DNA of 49,427 bases from Eggerthellaceae bacterium (GCA_017511465.1 JAFWJU010000113.1:1-49427), one strand, 5' to 3'. Positions 1-8,541 are shown, counted from the stretch's first letter. Translations and numbers: made by a program. Notes: generated by a model from the letters alone, not told the origin.

Positions 1-1578
1 AACGGAAAGGCCGTCGACGTACACGACACCGCTCTGGACGTTGTCGCCCTGCTTGACGCCGTCGGCGTTCAGGATGAGGGTCTCGCCGTTTTCGCAGATG
101 AAGATGTTGTCAGCGGGCACGCCGGTCTGCTCTGCAAGTGCTGCATGGGCTCGTAAGTGCGTTGCCTCGCCATGCACGGGCATGAAGGCCCTCGGGCGCG
201 CAATCGAAAGCACGAGCTTCAGCTCTTCGGCGCCTGCGTGACCCGAAACATGAACGAGCGCGCGAGACTTGTCGTATACATCTGCCCCGATTTTGGAAAG
301 CAGGTTTATGACGCGCGTGACGGCTTTCTCGTTACCCGGAACTGGCGTGGCGGAGATGATGACGGTATCGCCCTCGTCGATTTCAATCGTGCGATGCAGT
401 CCTCCCGCAATGCGCGAGAGCGCCGAGAGCGGCTCGCCTTGCGAACCCGTGCACATGACGACGATCTTCTCGGGCGGGATGCCGGAAAGCTCGTAAGCGT
501 CGACCAGATCGCTGTCGTTGATGTTCAAGTAACCGAGTTTGCGGGCGATGTCGGTGTTCTGAATCATCGATCGACCCGTTACAACCACCTTGCGGCCACA
601 ATCGACGGCAGCGTCGCAGATTTGCTGCATGCGGTGGATATGGCTGGCGAACGAGGCGATGATCACGCGTCCTGTCGCCTGCGAGATTATCTGGCGCAGC
701 GTCTTGCCGACTTCGCTTTCGGATTTCGTGAAATTGGGGTTGCTCGCGTTGGTGGAGTCCGAAAGCATCAGGTCGACGCCAACCTCGCCGAATCGCGCAA
801 TGGCGCCGAAATCGGTGTGCACGCCGTCGATGGGGCTCTGGTCTAACTTGAAGTCGCCTGTATGCAGAACGTTTCCTGCGGGGCTCGTGAAGAAGATGCC
901 CACAGCTCCGGGAATGGAATGGTTGACGGCGAAGAACTCGGCTTCGATGCAGCCGAGCGTTATCTTATCGCCCGGCTTGATCTCGATAAGCTGCGCGTTC
1001 TTGATGCGATGCTCGGCGAACTTGCCCTCGATGAGCCCCAGGGTCATCTTCGTGCCGTAAATGGGAACCGGCATGTCGAGGTCCTTGTACAGGTATGGCA
1101 AGCTGCCGGTGTGATCCTCGTGACCATGCGTGATGACGATGCCGCGCAATTTGTGGGCGTTCTCGAGGACGTACGTGTAATCCGGCAGGATCAAATCGAT
1201 GCCGGGATGATCGTCGTCGGGGAACATGAGTCCCGCGTCATCGAGGACCATATCGTTGCCGCACTCGAAGACGGTCATGTTCTTGCCGATTGCATCAAGG
1301 CCGCCGAGCGGTATGACCTTCATCTGGATATCGGGCTTCTTCGCCTGTGCGCTCCCGCGTTTCTTAGAGCTCTTTTTCTGCGAAGCGCCGACTTGGACGT
1401 CGCGCGTCAGCGACGGGCGCTCTTTTTCGAGCTTCACGTACTTGATCGACTTGGTCGACTTGCGCTTCTTCTGGTTTCCATTCTTGTCCTGGTGTTTAGA
1501 AGTTCCGTTTTCGGTCGCTTCTGACAGCACGGTCGTATGACGCCTGCGAGGCGTTTTGCCGTTGCTTGCTTCTGCCAT
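1..1578 (-). CDS. rnj: Ribonuclease J, 3' end missing (runs off window)
   Basis: Metallo-beta-lactamase/beta-CASP ribonuclease J, which processes and degrades mRNA and matures rRNA in bacteria lacking or supplementing RNase E. The frame is open from ATG 1578 to the window edge, so 526 residues are visible and roughly the last 100 are missing. The zinc-binding motif HGHEDH lies at residues 151-156, followed by the beta-lactamase and beta-CASP segments. The first ~85 residues are a Lys/Arg/Ser-rich, probably disordered extension ahead of the catalytic core, which starts near MKVIPLGG (residue 86). It is the last visible gene of a dapB-dapA-rnj run, an arrangement also known from other actinobacteria. 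Identification is firm; whether it has 5' exonuclease, endonuclease or both activities cannot be read from sequence. Confidence 0.95.
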   Translation of the reverse strand, partial: MAEASNGKTPRRRHTTVLSEATENGTSKHQDKNGNQKKRKSTKSIKYVKLEKERPSLTRDVQVGASQKKSSKKRGSAQAKKPDIQMKVIPLGGLDAIGKNMTVFECGNDMVLDDAGLMFPDDDHPGIDLILPDYTYVLENAHKLRGIVITHGHEDHTGSLPYLYKDLDMPVPIYGTKMTLGLIEGKFAEHRIKNAQLIEIKPGDKITLGCIEAEFFAVNHSIPGAVGIFFTSPAGNVLHTGDFKLDQSPIDGVHTDFGAIARFGEVGVDLMLSDSTNASNPNFTKSESEVGKTLRQIISQATGRVIIASFASHIHRMQQICDAAVDCGRKVVVTGRSMIQNTDIARKLGYLNINDSDLVDAYELSGIPPEKIVVMCTGSQGEPLSALSRIAGGLHRTIEIDEGDTVIISATPVPGNEKAVTRVINLLSKIGADVYDKSRALVHVSGHAGAEELKLVLSIARPRAFMPVHGEATHLRAHAALAEQTGVPADNIFICENGETLILNADGVKQGDNVQSGVVYVDGLSV

Positions 1579-1661
1579 TAATACCTCGTTTCTGCAGCAA
1601 ACCATATGAGGCCGTTAGGCCTGTTTGTTATTTATACGCCCGAAGGCGTTCCGTTCTAGCC

Positions 1662-2552
1662 TTACAGCACGCCGACTTCCCGCATGATGGCCTCGAGGCG
1701 CGCAGACTGCTCGGGAGTCGCGTCGACGAGGGGAAGGCGCACGCCGCCGACGGGGAATCCGTCGAGCGCGAGGGCTTCCTTCACGAGAATGGGGTTCGTG
1801 GTTTCGAACAGGCCGTTCATAAGCGGCAGCAAGCGCTCGTTGGCGGCTTCGGCCTCTTCCCACTTGCCGGCGGCGCATAGGTCGACGATTTCCTTCATGC
1901 GGGCCGTTGCCACATTGGAAATGGTGGAGATGACACCCGTGCCGCCTGCTTGCATCAGCGGGAACGTGAACGAGTCGTCGCCCGAGTACACCTGGAAGCC
2001 CTCGGGCGCACCCGCGAGGATTTCCTTTACCTGCTCGATTTTGCCAGACGCCTCTTTGATTGCTGTGATGTTCTCGCAATCATGCGCGAGGCGCAGCGTC
2101 GTCTCGGCCGTCATGTTGATGACGCAACGACCGGGGATGTTGTACAAGATGATCGGAAGGTCGGTCGAGTTCGCGATGGCCTTGAAGTGCTGGTACAGAC
2201 CCTCTTGCGGGGGCTTGTTGTAATACGGCACCACGCACATGAAGCCATCTACGCCAAGCGGCGCGACGTCGGCCGCAAAATCGATCGTGTCCTGAGTGCA
2301 GTTGTCGCCGACGTTGGCCACAACGGGGATACGACCGTCAACGGCGTTCAGCACGGCCTTGATGACTTCGATCTTCTGCGGGTAGAAAACCGTGGGGCTC
2401 TCCCCCGTCGTGCCGCAGACGATGATGGAATCGGTGCCGCCCTTTACGAGGCGATCGGCGAATTCCTCCGTGCGGTCAAGGTCGAGGTTCCGTTCGGAAT
2501 CGAACGGAGTGATCATTGCGGTGATAAGGCGACCGAATTGCGGTTCAGACAT
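1662..2552 (-). CDS. dapA: 4-hydroxy-tetrahydrodipicolinate synthase DapA
   Basis: Condenses pyruvate with aspartate semialdehyde, the first committed step to meso-diaminopimelate and lysine in the cytoplasm. The 296-residue length is normal for the family. Visible motifs are GTTGE (residues 47-51), YNIPGR containing the catalytic Tyr (137) and the Schiff-base Lys in AIKEASG (Lys166). The ATG at 2552 is preceded by an AGGGAG ribosome-binding site. It starts 15 nt downstream of the dapB stop, so both are almost certainly on one mRNA with the RNase J gene 83 nt further on. Substrate assignment follows the whole-length family match and the dapB neighbour. Confidence 0.96.
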   Translation of the reverse strand: MSEPQFGRLITAMITPFDSERNLDLDRTEEFADRLVKGGTDSIIVCGTTGESPTVFYPQKIEVIKAVLNAVDGRIPVVANVGDNCTQDTIDFAADVAPLGVDGFMCVVPYYNKPPQEGLYQHFKAIANSTDLPIILYNIPGRCVINMTAETTLRLAHDCENITAIKEASGKIEQVKEILAGAPEGFQVYSGDDSFTFPLMQAGGTGVISTISNVATARMKEIVDLCAAGKWEEAEAANERLLPLMNGLFETTNPILVKEALALDGFPVGGVRLPLVDATPEQSARLEAIMREVGVL

Positions 2553-2567
2553 GAGGGGTCTCCCTTC

Positions 2568-3332
2568 CTAATTCATGAAATTCTCTAGGCCAATGATAAG
2601 TCCACTTTGCAAACCCACGTTGCGGATTCCCAACAGAACGCCCGGCATATACGACGAACGGTCCCAAGAATCGTGTTTGATGGTGAGCGTTTGGCCCAAA
2701 GACCCGAATATCACTTCCTGGGTCGCCACGAAGCCCATTGAGCGGACGGAATGAACGGGCACTCCAGATACGAGTGCGCCACGTGCGCCCTCGCACCCGG
2801 AAATCTCGGTTTCGCTCCCGGGAGCGGCGCTCTCGAAGCCGCGCGCATCGGCAATCATCTGGGCGGTGCGCACAGCCGTGCCCGAAGGCGCGTCCTTCTT
2901 CCTCGCATGATGGAATTCGATGACCTCGGCTTCGGGGAAATACGGAGCCGCAGCCTTGGCGAATTGCATCATGAGGACCGCGCCCGTCGTGAAATTGGGA
3001 GCGTAGAACAGGCACGTTCCTTCAGGTGCCATGGCAGCGAGCTCTTCGAGCTTGTCGTTGGAAAGCCCCGTGGTGCCCACAACGCAATCGATGCCTGCGG
3101 GAAGCGCAACCTCGAGGTTGCCCGCCACGACGCTCGGTGCGGTGAAATCGACGAGCACGTCGAATTCCTCGTTGGCAATGGCATCTGCCACCGATCCGTA
3201 TACCTGGTATTGGAGATCTTCGCCGTTCGGGTCGATGCCGCAGATGAATTCCATGTCGTCAGCAGCGTTGACGGTGTCGACGACGCACGAGCCCATGCGG
3301 CCCGCGCATCCTGCAACTGCAACTCTTATCAT
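2568..3332 (-). CDS. dapB: 4-hydroxy-tetrahydrodipicolinate reductase DapB
   Basis: NAD(P)H-dependent reductase acting directly after DapA in diaminopimelate/lysine synthesis. The open frame extends to 3383, but the ATG at 3332 is chosen because AAAGGAG lies six bases ahead of it and because the protein then begins with the dinucleotide-binding stretch (VAGCAGRMG, residues 5-13). This gives 254 residues, normal for DapB. The substrate motif with catalytic His pair (141-142) and KKDAPSGTA (145-153) is intact. It is the first gene of the dapB-dapA-rnj run. The upstream interval carries a large palindrome instead of a recognisable lysine riboswitch. Confidence 0.95.
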   Translation of the reverse strand: MIRVAVAGCAGRMGSCVVDTVNAADDMEFICGIDPNGEDLQYQVYGSVADAIANEEFDVLVDFTAPSVVAGNLEVALPAGIDCVVGTTGLSNDKLEELAAMAPEGTCLFYAPNFTTGAVLMMQFAKAAAPYFPEAEVIEFHHARKKDAPSGTAVRTAQMIADARGFESAAPGSETEISGCEGARGALVSGVPVHSVRSMGFVATQEVIFGSLGQTLTIKHDSWDRSSYMPGVLLGIRNVGLQSGLIIGLENFMN

Positions 3333-3354
3333 ACGTGCTCCTTTGCGTTCCCTC

Positions 3355-3517
3355 ATGGGGCGGTTGGCTTTATACGGCGTCATCTGAAGCTGCGAAGAGC
3401 GAAGGCGAAGCGGGAGCGAGGACTGTTTGAGCCCGCTTGGCGGGCGAGTTCCGCAGCTGCTTCGCCATAGCGATGAGCGGTTAGCTTCAGCTTACGCCAT
3501 AGAAGCCAACCGCCCAT
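3355..3517. repeat. 160-bp imperfect palindrome between pnp and dapB
   Basis: The outer ~33 bp (from 3355, reading ATGGGGCGGTTGGCTT) recur inverted at the other end (ending 3517, CCAACCGCCCAT), with a few mismatches and indels. The centre is a 6-bp hairpin, GCCCGC-TTG-GCGGGC, at 3431-3445, and the parts between are also loosely inverted. Both flanking genes run on the minus strand, so the RNA between pnp and dapB could fold into one long stem. It may be a MITE-like or REP-like element, or an mRNA processing/termination structure. It has no T-run, and I see no clear target-site duplication. Confidence 0.7.
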
Positions 3518-3538
3518 TAATAAACGATGAATAGTGCT

Positions 3539-5716
3539 CTACGCTTCGTGTGAACGGCGCGGCTTGCGGTCGCGGTTGTTGTTGCGCGCCTGCTTGTTGT
3601 CATCGCGCTTGGGAGCGCTGCCGGCCGGAGCCTCGGGCTTGTCAAGGCGGTCAAGCGAGATCTTGCCCGTCTTCGGGTCGACCTCGAGCACCTTCACCTT
3701 GATGACATCGCCCAAGTTCAGCACGTCTTCAACCTTGCCGACGCGACCGTTGGCAACGCGCGAGATGTGCAGCAAGCCGTCTTTCGCAGGAGTCAGCTTG
3801 ACGAATGCGCCGAAATCCTTGATGCCGACGACTTCGCCTTCGTACTCCTCGCCCGCTTCGGGCTCCTTGACGATGCCGAGAATCATCTTCTTGGCAGCTT
3901 CGCCTGCAGGGCCGAGGATGGCGGCGATATGAATCGTGCCGTCTTCCTGGATGTCGATGCTCGCGCCGGTTTCCTCCTGGATGCCGCGCACGACCTTGCC
4001 GCCCGATCCGATGATGTCGCGGATCTTGTCCACGGGGATGTGGATGGTCTCGATGCGCGGAGCGTAATCGGAAAGCTGCGGACGCGGCTCGGAAATCTGC
4101 TCGAGCATGGCGGACAGGATATGGGCGCGACCGCGCTTGGCTTGCGCAAGCGCGCGTGCCAGGATCTCGACGGACAGGCCACGCGCCTTGTTGTCCATCT
4201 GCAGGGCCGTGATGCCTGACTCGGTGCCGGTGACCTTGAAGTCCATGTCGCCGAGGAAGTCCTCGATGCCCTGGATGTCAGACAGGATGACGACGTCGTC
4301 GCCCTCCTTGATGAGGCCCATGGCAATGCCGGAAACGGGCGCTTTGATGGGTACGCCGGCGTCCATGAGGGCCAGCGTGGAACCGCAGGTGGAAGCCATC
4401 GACGAAGATCCGTTGGATTCGAGCACCTCGGAAACCACGCGGATGGCGTAGGGGAACTCGTCTTCGTCGGGAAGTACCGGAATGAGCGCGCGCTCTGCCA
4501 GGGCGCCATGGCCGACCTCGCGGCGCTTGGGAGCTCCCATGCGGCCGACTTCACCCGTGCAGTACGGCGGGAAGTTGTACTGGTGCATGTAACGCTTGCC
4601 CTCGACGGGCTCGATGGTGTCGAGACGCTGCCACTCGTTGAGCATGCCGAGCGTGGCGATGGAAAGGACCTGCGTCTGTCCGCGCTGGAACAGGCCGGAG
4701 CCATGGACGCGCGGCAGGTAGCCGGGAACGATGTGCAGCGGGCGGATTTCCTCGGGGGTGCGGCCGTCAGCGCGCTCTCCGGTCTCGATGACCATCGCAC
4801 GCATGGCGTGCTTTTCGAGAAGCTTGAGCTCGGCAGCGATGTCGGCGCCCCAAACGGACAGCTCCTCGTCGGAGAACATCTCGTTCTTGATGCGGTCCTT
4901 AAGGTCTTCGACCTTGCCCATGCGGGCCTGCTTATCGGCGTCTTTCAGGGCAGCGGACATTTCGGCCGCGAAGGGCTGGATGCGCTCGGCAATGGAAGGA
5001 TCGGCAACATGAACAGGCCATTCGCGCTTCTGGATGTCGCAACGGTCGAGGAAACGCTGCTGGGCTTCGCAGAACTTGCCAATGGCGGTCTGGCCGAATT
5101 GCATGGCAGCCAGCATGTCCTCCTCGGAGATTTCCTTCGCGCCTGCCTCGATCATCGAGATGTAATCGGACGTGCCGGCGATGATCAAATCGAGGTCGGA
5201 ATTAGCCTGCTCCTCGTACGTGGGGTTGCAGATGAAATCGCCCGTGTCGATATCGCGGCCGACGCGGACGCAGGCGCACGGGCCGTCGAAAGGCGCGTCG
5301 CCGAGCATGAGCGCTGCAGAGGCGCCCATGACGCAAATGTTGTCGATGGGGTTGATTTGGTCAGCGACAAGCGTCGTGGCGACAACGTGCACCTCGCGCT
5401 TGAAGCCCTCGGCAAAGCCGGGGCGGATGGGACGGTCGATCATGCGCGCAGTCAGCGTGCCCTTCTCGGAGGGACGAGCCTCGCGCTTAAGGTAACCGCC
5501 CGGGATGCGGCCGACGGCGTACATCTTCTCGATGTAGTCGACGGTCAGCGGGAAGAAGTCGTAGTCTTTCTCCTGGTCGGAGATGACGGCGGTAACGAGC
5601 ACCGTGGTGTCACCCTGGCCGACGAGCACCGCGCCCGTCGTCTGCTTGGCCAGTTCACCCGTTTCGAGGCGGTACTCCTTGCCGTACAGTTCGAACTTCT
5701 CGACGATCTTTTCCAT
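3539..5716 (-). CDS. pnp: Polyribonucleotide nucleotidyltransferase (PNPase)
   Basis: Phosphorolytic 3'-to-5' exoribonuclease of the RNA degradation machinery, a cytoplasmic trimer. At 725 residues it has the full family layout: first RNase PH-like core (about 10-145), helical linker, second RNase PH core (about 325-470) with the conserved DMDFKVTGT region, KH domain (about 565-625, IIGSGGKVV) and S1 domain (about 635-705). A short basic Asn/Arg/Lys tail ends the protein. It lies immediately downstream of rpsO, as in many bacteria, separated by a terminator hairpin and a second small stem-loop that could serve as the leader of pnp mRNA. Confidence 0.97.
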   Translation of the reverse strand: MEKIVEKFELYGKEYRLETGELAKQTTGAVLVGQGDTTVLVTAVISDQEKDYDFFPLTVDYIEKMYAVGRIPGGYLKREARPSEKGTLTARMIDRPIRPGFAEGFKREVHVVATTLVADQINPIDNICVMGASAALMLGDAPFDGPCACVRVGRDIDTGDFICNPTYEEQANSDLDLIIAGTSDYISMIEAGAKEISEEDMLAAMQFGQTAIGKFCEAQQRFLDRCDIQKREWPVHVADPSIAERIQPFAAEMSAALKDADKQARMGKVEDLKDRIKNEMFSDEELSVWGADIAAELKLLEKHAMRAMVIETGERADGRTPEEIRPLHIVPGYLPRVHGSGLFQRGQTQVLSIATLGMLNEWQRLDTIEPVEGKRYMHQYNFPPYCTGEVGRMGAPKRREVGHGALAERALIPVLPDEDEFPYAIRVVSEVLESNGSSSMASTCGSTLALMDAGVPIKAPVSGIAMGLIKEGDDVVILSDIQGIEDFLGDMDFKVTGTESGITALQMDNKARGLSVEILARALAQAKRGRAHILSAMLEQISEPRPQLSDYAPRIETIHIPVDKIRDIIGSGGKVVRGIQEETGASIDIQEDGTIHIAAILGPAGEAAKKMILGIVKEPEAGEEYEGEVVGIKDFGAFVKLTPAKDGLLHISRVANGRVGKVEDVLNLGDVIKVKVLEVDPKTGKISLDRLDKPEAPAGSAPKRDDNKQARNNNRDRKPRRSHEA

Positions 5717-5749
5717 GTTTTCTCTTCTCTCTTCCTCTTTGTCCTCTTA

Positions 5750-5772
5750 AACGCCGCTTCGTTGACGGCGCT
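5750..5772 (-). other. Small stem-loop in the rpsO-pnp interval
   Basis: CGCCG (5752-5756) pairs with CGGCG (5766-5770) around a 9-nt loop, just upstream of the pnp ribosome-binding region. In other bacteria pnp leaders carry processing stem-loops used for autoregulation. A similar role here is only an inference from position. Confidence 0.4.
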
Positions 5773-5775
5773 TGT

Positions 5776-5805
5776 AAAAGAACCCGCTTGAGGCGGGTTC
5801 CTTTT
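5776..5805 (-). terminator. Intrinsic terminator after rpsO
   Basis: An 8-bp stem (GAACCCGC at 5780-5787, GCGGGTTC at 5793-5800) with a 5-nt loop, followed on the minus strand by TTTT. It sits a few bases beyond the rpsO stop. Read-through would feed pnp; complete termination would require a separate pnp promoter, which I did not identify. Confidence 0.75.
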
Positions 5806-5808
5806 CAC

Positions 5809-6096
5809 CTAGATGTTGTCGCGGATGCCGAGCTTCTTGACAAGGGCGCGATATTCGTTGATGTCGCGTGCCTTGATGTACTTCAGCAGGCCGCGGCGGC
5901 GACCGATGAGCTTCATGAGGCCGCGGCGCGTGTGATTGTCCTTCTTGTGCACCTTCAGGTGCTCGGTGAGGTTGCGGATGCGCTCGGTCAGGATAGCAAC
6001 CTGAACCTCGACGCTACCGGAATCGTTCGCGCCCTTGCCGTACTCAGCGATGAGTTCGGCCGTGCGCTCCTTGGTGATGCTGAGCTTGTCTGCCAT
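5809..6096 (-). CDS. rpsO: 30S ribosomal protein S15
   Basis: Primary 16S rRNA-binding protein of the small-subunit platform. The 95-residue protein contains the S15 core with the [19 protein letters not shown] rRNA-contact region. The ATG at 6096 is preferred over the in-frame GTG at 6105, because AAAGG lies 8-10 nt before the ATG but almost touches the GTG. It has its own promoter and a ~105-nt leader with several hairpins, then a terminator and pnp. S15 commonly represses its own translation in other bacteria; the structured leader makes that plausible here. Confidence 0.96.
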   Translation of the reverse strand: MADKLSITKERTAELIAEYGKGANDSGSVEVQVAILTERIRNLTEHLKVHKKDNHTRRGLMKLIGRRRGLLKYIKARDINEYRALVKKLGIRDNI

Positions 6097-6115
6097 TGTT
6101 TCCACCTTTCTTTAT

Positions 6116-6201
6116 CCCCTTGCGGGGTTACCGTGGCTCCAAACCGAGTCTCATGCGGTGGCGCATAGAGGCCAAGTAAGGAGTCGTTGCGCTTTTGCGC
6201 A
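6116..6201 (-). promoter_or_regulatory. Structured leader of rpsO (possible S15 autoregulatory RNA)
   Basis: Three short hairpins lie between the predicted start site (~6203) and the ribosome-binding site: TGCGC/GCGCA with a 4-nt loop (6188-6201), ATGCG/CGCAT (6153-6166) and CCCC-GCAA-GGGG (6116-6127). The last has a GNRA-type tetraloop on the mRNA and directly abuts the AAAGG site. Autoregulation is inferred from position and from known S15 leaders. Confidence 0.45.
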
Positions 6202-6209
6202 GCTTGTCC

Positions 6210-6238
6210 ATTCTATGGAAGCGAGATACCCCATTCAA
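6210..6238 (-). promoter_or_regulatory. Sigma-A-type promoter for rpsO(-pnp)
   Basis: On the minus strand TTGAAT and TAGAAT are separated by exactly 17 bp, the best consensus match in this part of the window. The predicted start is near 6203, giving a leader of about 107 nt before the rpsO ATG. Confidence 0.7.
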
Positions 6239-6268
6239 GGAAAAGCTTCCCAGCCCACAGTTTCTGCA

Positions 6269-7042
6269 TTAAAACAAGCCGCATACAAGCAGGAAATCGA
6301 CTGATTTGAGGTTTTTGCCGACATGGACACGCGTCCATTGACGCGCAAGCTGCAAGACGTCGAATAACGGAGCCACGTTAACGTCAAACGTAGACACATC
6401 ATCAAAGCGAGATCGCATGAGGGCATCAGCCCATTGGACGACGTTAGCGTCGACGTCAATTGCATCAGAAGGCCTTGTGCAACGGCGGCACACAGAGCCG
6501 CCGTCTTCTATGGACAAGGGAATCGATTCTGTTTGCGTGAGCAGCTCGACATCGCATCCGCAGACGACGCAGTTCGAGAAGCTGGGCCTGAAACCCGTAT
6601 AAGCAAGGGCTTTGAGAAGCGCCGAGCACGTGAGGGCGAGCGACTCTTTAGGATCGCTAGCGGCAATTCGCTCAAACGCGGATCGTGACATGTCATAAAG
6701 GCGTTCGTGGGGCAAATCCTCTTGAGCAAGCAACGATAAGATCTCGGCAAGCACAGAAGCGCATGACGATTGCTCGATGCCGAATGTTGCGCTTGAACCC
6801 TCGTCGTCGCTGAAAGCAGCGCTCGTTATGATGTCAAGATTGCGGCCCTTGGCGAGCATGAGGTCGACAATCGAGAACAGCTCGAGTCGAGCCGCATAAG
6901 AGCCTCCGGGTTTTCGAGCGCCTTTGGCAACGGCGCGCACGAGGGAACCCGACTCATCGAGGATCGTCACGATGAGGTCTTTTTCGCCGAGCTTCGTCTT
7001 GCGCAGCACGATGCCGCGGGTTTTGTACGTTTGAGTTGCCAA
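6269..7042 (-). CDS. recO: DNA repair protein RecO
   Basis: RecO anneals single-stranded DNA and, with RecR, loads RecA in recombinational gap repair. The 257-residue protein has the N-terminal OB-fold (RGIVLRKTKLGEKD, about 9-22) and a four-cysteine zinc site in the second half (CVVCGC and CRRC). The start is TTG at 7042, 3 nt after the stop of the upstream PASTA-protein gene. There is no ATG that would keep the OB-fold and no good Shine-Dalgarno, so translation is probably coupled to the upstream gene. In many genomes recO follows era; here one membrane-protein gene lies between them. Confidence 0.93.
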   Translation of the reverse strand: MATQTYKTRGIVLRKTKLGEKDLIVTILDESGSLVRAVAKGARKPGGSYAARLELFSIVDLMLAKGRNLDIITSAAFSDDEGSSATFGIEQSSCASVLAEILSLLAQEDLPHERLYDMSRSAFERIAASDPKESLALTCSALLKALAYTGFRPSFSNCVVCGCDVELLTQTESIPLSIEDGGSVCRRCTRPSDAIDVDANVVQWADALMRSRFDDVSTFDVNVAPLFDVLQLARQWTRVHVGKNLKSVDFLLVCGLF

Positions 7043-7045
7043 TGG

Positions 7046-8509
7046 CTACGAGATGCTCGAAAGTTGGTTATCGGCAGTCCAGTTAACCACACCTGAAACC
7101 TGTTGAGGATCGCCCTCGACGTACACGCCGAAGAAGTACGTGTAGGGTCGGGCCGTTGCAGTGAACGAAACCTGATCGCCACCGAGATACTCGACGCTGT
7201 CAAGCGAGGAAATGATATAGCTTGTTCCGTCGATGTTGAGTTCGTATCCCGGAGTCAGGAGGTCCCTGGTCAGTTGCGTAAGCTGCACGCCACGGGCGCG
7301 AGCAACCGTGATGACGACGACTGTCGAGCTTTGGACCTTGGTTCCGGCGGCGGGTTCGGTGCCGAGAACGGTGCCCTCGACGTAATCGGTCGTGTCGTAA
7401 TAGGAGATATCGTATGCGAGGCCCGCATCTTGAATTGCCGCAATCGTGCCGTCCAAGTCGAGGGTAGAAGAATCGGGAACGACATAGGGTTCTGCCACTT
7501 TCACGATGACCGCCATCGTGCTCTTAGCGCGCGTGCCGGCCTCAGGCGAGACGGAAAGCACGGTTCCCTCTGCAGAATCGGAGCGCTCCTTCTCGTATGT
7601 GACGTTCTCGTAGCCGTCTTCCTTGAACAAGGCGACTGCTTCTTCCTCGGTCTTGCCGACGACGTCGGGAATCTCGCGAGCCGTGGCGATGTGAATGACG
7701 ATTTCGGACCCCTCTTCGGCACGTGAGCCGGCATTCGGGTCCATGATCAGGACGAGACCCTCTGTGTCATCGGATTTCACTTGCGTAGAGCGAACGCCGA
7801 ATCCGCTCTCTTCAAGCACGCTCGTGGCATCGGCTTCGGTCATGCCCCGCACGTCTGGAACGGCCTTGCCGCCCCACAGTTCCATTTGATAGGTTGCAAA
7901 GGCGACGATGGCCGCTATGACTACGACGGCCACGATGGCGATGATGATGGTCTTCTTGCTCTTGCCCTGCTCAACAGTGGATGAGGCAAGGAAGTCCTTG
8001 CTCCGCGGCGCCTCTTCCCCCTCGACACGAGGCATCTGCATCGTGTGTCCGTCGCGCCAGTTCGCCTGGGGTTCAGTGTAATCCGGACCGACCACGCGCT
8101 CGCCGTATTCGTCTTCGATCACGTCGAGTCCCGCGAGGTCGTTTCCAAGGGCCACCGTGACGTCTGGATCGAGGTTTTGGGGAGCCTCGATGTCCTCTTC
8201 GGGAGCCGCTTCGCCTTCATCTACCTGGTTGGCAAGGTTCTCTTCGGAGTTCTCCGTATCGGCTTCTTCGAAGGCGTCTTCGAGCTGTCCTGAATCGGGT
8301 TCTTCGCTTACGGCTTCCTCTATTGCATCGATCGCTTCTGTTATGCCCTCGATTTGCGCCTGCTCGCGTTCTGCAGCAGATTCGGCTTCGGGTTGCGTTT
8401 CAACCGCTTCGGCAGCGCGTGCTGCAATAGCACCTGTCAGCGGGAATCCGCATTCATCGCAGAATTTGGCACCGTCGCGATTGACTGATTCGCAATTAGG
8501 ACACAACAT
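7046..8509 (-). CDS. Zinc-ribbon, single-pass membrane protein with PASTA repeats
   Basis: A 487-residue protein with a cytoplasmic four-cysteine zinc ribbon at the extreme N-terminus (Cys3, 6, 17, 20), an acidic Glu/Asp-rich linker (about 35-135), one membrane helix (about 186-206), and three PASTA repeats outside (about 216-276, 279-338, 342-404). A final domain of ~80 residues is not recognised. PASTA repeats bind muropeptides or peptidoglycan in Ser/Thr kinases and PBPs; here no kinase or transpeptidase domain is attached. The ATG at 8509 has AAGGGG 8 nt upstream, and recO follows after 3 nt. A cell-wall sensing or scaffolding role is inferred from domains only. Confidence 0.85.
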   Translation of the reverse strand: MLCPNCESVNRDGAKFCDECGFPLTGAIAARAAEAVETQPEAESAAEREQAQIEGITEAIDAIEEAVSEEPDSGQLEDAFEEADTENSEENLANQVDEGEAAPEEDIEAPQNLDPDVTVALGNDLAGLDVIEDEYGERVVGPDYTEPQANWRDGHTMQMPRVEGEEAPRSKDFLASSTVEQGKSKKTIIIAIVAVVVIAAIVAFATYQMELWGGKAVPDVRGMTEADATSVLEESGFGVRSTQVKSDDTEGLVLIMDPNAGSRAEEGSEIVIHIATAREIPDVVGKTEEEAVALFKEDGYENVTYEKERSDSAEGTVLSVSPEAGTRAKSTMAVIVKVAEPYVVPDSSTLDLDGTIAAIQDAGLAYDISYYDTTDYVEGTVLGTEPAAGTKVQSSTVVVITVARARGVQLTQLTRDLLTPGYELNIDGTSYIISSLDSVEYLGGDQVSFTATARPYTYFFGVYVEGDPQQVSGVVNWTADNQLSSIS

Positions 8510-8541
8510 GTTAAATCCCCTTCACCGATGGCTAACCACAT

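Noticed and set aside
3333..3538. Lysine riboswitch in front of dapB
   Set aside because: The interval is explained by the long palindrome; no lysine-riboswitch core or terminator/antiterminator pair could be recognised.
4508..5791. 427-codon open frame on the plus strand antisense to pnp
   Set aside because: It mirrors the codon structure of pnp in a GC-rich genome and its translation matches no family; pnp itself is a full-length clear match.
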